This document shows positions 8,108 to 11,184 of a DNA stretch of 11,184 nucleotides, one piece after another. The first letter of the stretch is position 1, and the number at the start of each line of letters is the position of its first letter. The position numbers and the translations under genes were made by a program. The DNA is from Armatimonadota bacterium (GTDB taxonomy: Bacteria; Armatimonadota; JAAZEB01): positions 1-11,184 of the forward strand of contig DUUU01000540.1 in assembly GCA_012841485.1 (NCBI GenBank), given 5' to 3'. The notes below the pieces were generated by a model. The model was not told where the DNA came from. It saw only the letters and a list, made by a program, of their open reading frames with translations, and did no database searches.

Positions 8108-8179
8108 CTGCTCAACCCTCCCTTCCTTCACTTTACGCCGGTCGAGGGGGGGGATCCTCCTTGGCGATCCACCGCGGGG

Positions 8180-8207
8180 TTGCCACCACGGCTGTGCGGG
8201 GTAGGAT
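8180..8207 (+). promoter_or_regulatory. Weak sigma70-like promoter candidate for the selenoprotein gene
   Basis: TTGCCA at 8180-8185 and TAGGAT at 8202-8207 are separated by 16 bases. Transcription would begin near 8214, leaving only a short leader with the SD GGGAGGAGG at 8216-8224. The match is moderate and GC-rich DNA yields such boxes by chance. If transcription starts further upstream, CCTCC at 8209-8213 can pair with GGAGG at 8217-8221 and cover the SD. Confidence 0.25.
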
Positions 8208-8229
8208 CCCTCCCTGGGAGGAGGCTGTC

Positions 8230-9714
<1,485 letters not shown>

Positions 9715-9747
9715 AACACCGCGTTCCGCTTTCACCGCAAGAAGTGC

Positions 9748-9776
9748 TTGACAGCCTAACAGGCTGTTGGTATAAT
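9748..9776 (+). promoter_or_regulatory. Consensus sigma70-type trp promoter
   Basis: TTGACA at 9748-9753, a 17-base spacer, and TATAAT at 9771-9776 form a perfect consensus promoter, with TGG before the -10 box as an extended -10. Transcription should start at about A9783. It lies 33 bases after the selenoprotein stop. No terminator separates the two, so read-through from upstream would also meet the attenuator. Confidence 0.92.
9751..9767 (+). promoter_or_regulatory. Palindrome in the trp promoter spacer, candidate repressor operator
   Basis: ACAGCCT at 9751-9757 and AGGCTGT at 9761-9767 are perfect inverted copies around AAC, centred on 9759. The 17-bp palindrome overlaps the end of the -35 box and fills most of the spacer, where a dimeric repressor would block RNA polymerase. 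It does not match the E. coli TrpR operator. The binding protein is unknown. Confidence 0.55.
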
Positions 9777-9785
9777 GCACGCATC

Positions 9786-9804
9786 CGGGCGGGGCACCCG
9801 CCCG
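9786..9804 (+). other. Hairpin at the 5' end of the trp transcript
   Basis: CGGGCGGG at 9786-9793 and CCCGCCCG at 9797-9804 form a perfect 8-bp stem with loop GCA. It begins about three bases after the expected transcript start and ends just before the leader SD GGAG at 9808-9811. Such 5' end stems commonly protect mRNA from decay. It may also set the spacing for ribosome entry on the leader peptide. Confidence 0.55.
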
Positions 9805-9818
9805 AATGGAGTGATTGA

Positions 9819-9935
9819 GTGAACGAACAGGCAACAGTACAGCGCGTGATGACCGGGAGCAACTCCTGGTGGTGGTGGCGACCGTTCGCCCGGTCTGCCA
9901 CCCGTGCGCGCATCTCTGGGGCCTGGCAGACTTAA
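9819..9935 (+). CDS. trpL: trp leader peptide with four consecutive Trp codons
   Basis: Short reading frame of 38 codons from GTG 9819 to TAA 9933-9935. GGAG at 9808-9811 lies seven bases before the start. Residues 14-24 read SNSWWWWRPFA: four TGG codons in a row at 9867-9878. A fifth Trp codon is at 9924-9926. An in-frame ATG at 9849 would still include all Trp codons but lacks a good SD. The cluster sits between a consensus promoter and trpE, directly upstream of alternative hairpins and an intrinsic terminator. This is the hallmark of a leader peptide that senses charged tRNA-Trp: when Trp is short the ribosome stalls at the TGG run and changes RNA folding. It is longer than the 14-residue E. 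coli leader. The peptide itself probably has no other function. Confidence 0.9.
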   Translation: MNEQATVQRVMTGSNSWWWWRPFARSATRARISGAWQT

Positions 9936-10009
9936 CAGCCGGAGGGCTGCGGGCGAACGGTTTTACCGCCCGCGGCCACATCAGCGAAGTGCCTCCTGGA
10001 GCCGTGGGC
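9881..10009 (+). promoter_or_regulatory. Alternative RNA structures of the trp attenuator
   Basis: Four strands upstream of the terminator can pair in competing ways. A:B is 9881-9892 with 9950-9961, 12 perfect base pairs starting three bases after the last of the four tandem Trp codons. Nested inside it are 9893-9900 with 9924-9931 (8 bp) and 9936-9940 with 9945-9949 (5 bp). B:C is 9945-9955 with 9967-9977, 11 bp with one G-U. C:D is 9968-9976 with 10001-10009, 9 bp with one G-U, and it uses the 5' arm of the terminator, so it is the antiterminator. A:B excludes B:C, B:C excludes C:D, and C:D excludes the terminator. The pairings are read by eye; energies are not computed. Confidence 0.7.
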
Positions 10010-10030
10010 GTATGAGCCCCGGCTCTTTTT
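9999..10030 (+). terminator. Intrinsic terminator of the trp attenuator
   Basis: GAGCCG at 9999-10004 pairs with CGGCTC at 10020-10025. After a bulged T10005, GGGC at 10006-10009 pairs with GCCC at 10016-10019, with loop GTATGA. TTTTT at 10026-10030 follows directly. It ends 56 bases before the trpE ATG, so it would stop transcription before the structural genes when Trp is plentiful. Confidence 0.88.
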
Positions 10031-10086
10031 GATTCCACACCCAACGCCGCCGCGCGCGGCGATCTGGAAAAGTGAGGAGCACCCTG

Positions 10087-11184
10087 ATGATCCGGCCAGA
10101 CCGCCTGGAGTTTCGGGCCCGAGCTGCCCGAGGAAACCTGATTCCCGTCTACCGGGAGATCCTTGCAGACATGGAGACGCCGGTCTCCGCCTTTCGGAAG
10201 GCGGCCGGCGGGTCGCACGCCTTCCTCCTGGAGAGCGTCGCCGGTGGAGAGCGCCTGGCGCGCTACTCCTTCCTCGGCGCGGATCCCTTCCTCGTCCTGC
10301 AGACACGCGGTCGCCAGGCCACGATCACTGAGGCAGGCCAGACGACAACACGCACCCTCGCCCCCGGCTGCGACCCCCTCCACCTGCTGAAGGAGATCGC
10401 CGGCCGCTACCGCTATGTGGCTGACCCGACGCTGCCCCCCTTCTGCGGCGGTGCCGTAGGCTACCTCTCCTACGACCTGGTTCGCTTCTTCGAGCGCCTT
10501 CCCGAGAAGAGCGAAGACCCGCTCGGCCTCCCCGATTGTCAGTTCATCTTCACCGACACGCTGCTCATCTTCGACCACGTGAAGCACAAGATCCTGGCGG
10601 TCGCCAACGCCCGCGTGGAAGGCGATGCCGATGCGGCTTACGATCAGGCCGTCGCGAAGATCGATGCGCTCGTTGAGCGATTGCGGCAGCCGCTCCCGCA
10701 AGAGGCGCCCCCATCTCCGAAGGAAGCCTCGCCTGCTCCGCTGCAAAGCAACCTGTCGCAAGCGGAGTTTGAGGCCGCGGTGCGCCATGCGAAAGAGTAT
10801 ATCGCGGCAGGCGATGCCATTCAGGTGGTGCTCTCGCAGCGCCTCTCGCGCCGGACGCGCGCCGAGGGCTTCGATATTTACCGCGCGCTTCGCTCGCTGA
10901 ACCCCTCGCCCTACATGTACTACCTCTCGTATGGCGATGTCAGGCTCGTCGGCTCCTCGCCGGAGGTCCTCGTGACGCAGAACGCGGGGCAGATCACCCT
11001 GCACCCCATCGCCGGCACGCGCCCCCGAGGCCGCTCCGAGGAGGAGGATCGCCGTCTGGAGGCAGAGCTCCTGGCCGATGAGAAGGAGCGCGCCGAGCAC
11101 ATCATGCTCGTGGACCTGGGCCGCAACGACCTCGGGCGCGTCGCTCAAGCCGGGAGCGTGCGCGTTGATGAGCTGAAGTCGGTC
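10087..11184 (+). CDS. trpE: Anthranilate synthase component I (cut by window edge)
   Basis: TrpE makes anthranilate from chorismate, using ammonia delivered by the glutaminase subunit TrpG; it is the first committed step of tryptophan synthesis in the cytoplasm. The first 366 codons are here; the family is usually about 480-520 residues. The start is ATG 10087, seven bases after GAGGAG at 10074-10079. The N-terminal domain has LLES at 47-50 in HAFLLESVAGGERLARYSF, and NPSPYM is at 272-277; both belong to the Trp feedback pocket, so inhibition by Trp is expected. The chorismate-binding half shows GDAIQVVLSQR at 242-252, HPIAGTRPRGR at 306-316 and ELLADEKERAEHIMLVDLGRND at 327-348. No in-frame stop occurs before the edge. 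The attenuator at 9819-10030 controls it; trpG or other trp genes are likely next but not visible. Confidence 0.95.
   Translation, partial: MIRPDRLEFRARAARGNLIPVYREILADMETPVSAFRKAAGGSHAFLLESVAGGERLARYSFLGADPFLVLQTRGRQATITEAGQTTTRTLAPGCDPLHLLKEIAGRYRYVADPTLPPFCGGAVGYLSYDLVRFFERLPEKSEDPLGLPDCQFIFTDTLLIFDHVKHKILAVANARVEGDADAAYDQAVAKIDALVERLRQPLPQEAPPSPKEASPAPLQSNLSQAEFEAAVRHAKEYIAAGDAIQVVLSQRLSRRTRAEGFDIYRALRSLNPSPYMYYLSYGDVRLVGSSPEVLVTQNAGQITLHPIAGTRPRGRSEEEDRRLEAELLADEKERAEHIMLVDLGRNDLGRVAQAGSVRVDELKSV

Noticed and set aside
9936..9949. CAGCC-GGAG-GGCTG stem as a second terminator
   Set aside because: Only 5 bp and not followed by a U-tract. It is better explained as a nested stem in the attenuator.

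Overview
The window is GC-rich bacterial chromosomal DNA with tightly packed genes and good Shine-Dalgarno (SD) sites. It has textbook sigma70-type promoters and mainly TGA stop codons. I cannot fix the taxon. Ribosome-type trp attenuation, a DUF3352-like secreted protein and an NHLRC2-like thioredoxin/NHL protein would fit an uncultured GC-rich lineage such as Armatimonadota or Chloroflexota, but that is a weak guess. I see no mobile element, CRISPR array, tRNA or rRNA.

Layout. (1) Positions 1-313, minus strand: the first 104 codons of galT (galactose-1-phosphate uridylyltransferase), running off the left edge. (2) 314-688: a divergent intergenic region with a near-consensus promoter and a long structured leader. 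It drives a secreted, DUF3352-like protein at 689-2398. (3) 2399-2503: a convergent gap with two strong hairpins. (4) 6935-2504, minus strand: a three-gene operon of MoxR ATPase, DUF58 protein and membrane transglutaminase with a DUF4129-like tail. (5) 8107-7073, minus strand: a zinc polyol dehydrogenase. (6) 8230-9714, plus strand: a thioredoxin-NHL propeller protein. (7) 9748-11184, plus strand: a trp control region followed by trpE, which runs off the right edge.

The two strongest points are regulatory or recoding signals that simple ORF calling hides. First, the thioredoxin-NHL gene is interrupted by one in-frame TGA at 8365-8367. It falls exactly on the first redox cysteine of the family's CxxC site, giving FWTYG-U-INC. 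A 7-bp hairpin with an AGUU loop starts 18 nt after the TGA and fits the bacterial SECIS pattern. I read the gene as one 494-residue selenoprotein with a UxxC active site. The selA/B/C/D machinery is not in the window.

Second, trpE is preceded by a perfect promoter (TTGACA, 17 nt, TATAAT) with a 17-bp palindrome in its spacer. Next come a 38-codon leader peptide with four consecutive Trp codons, a chain of mutually exclusive hairpins and an intrinsic terminator. This is a ribosome-mediated attenuator with an apparent extra strand compared with the E. coli design. Together with a possible repressor operator, it suggests two layers of tryptophan control.
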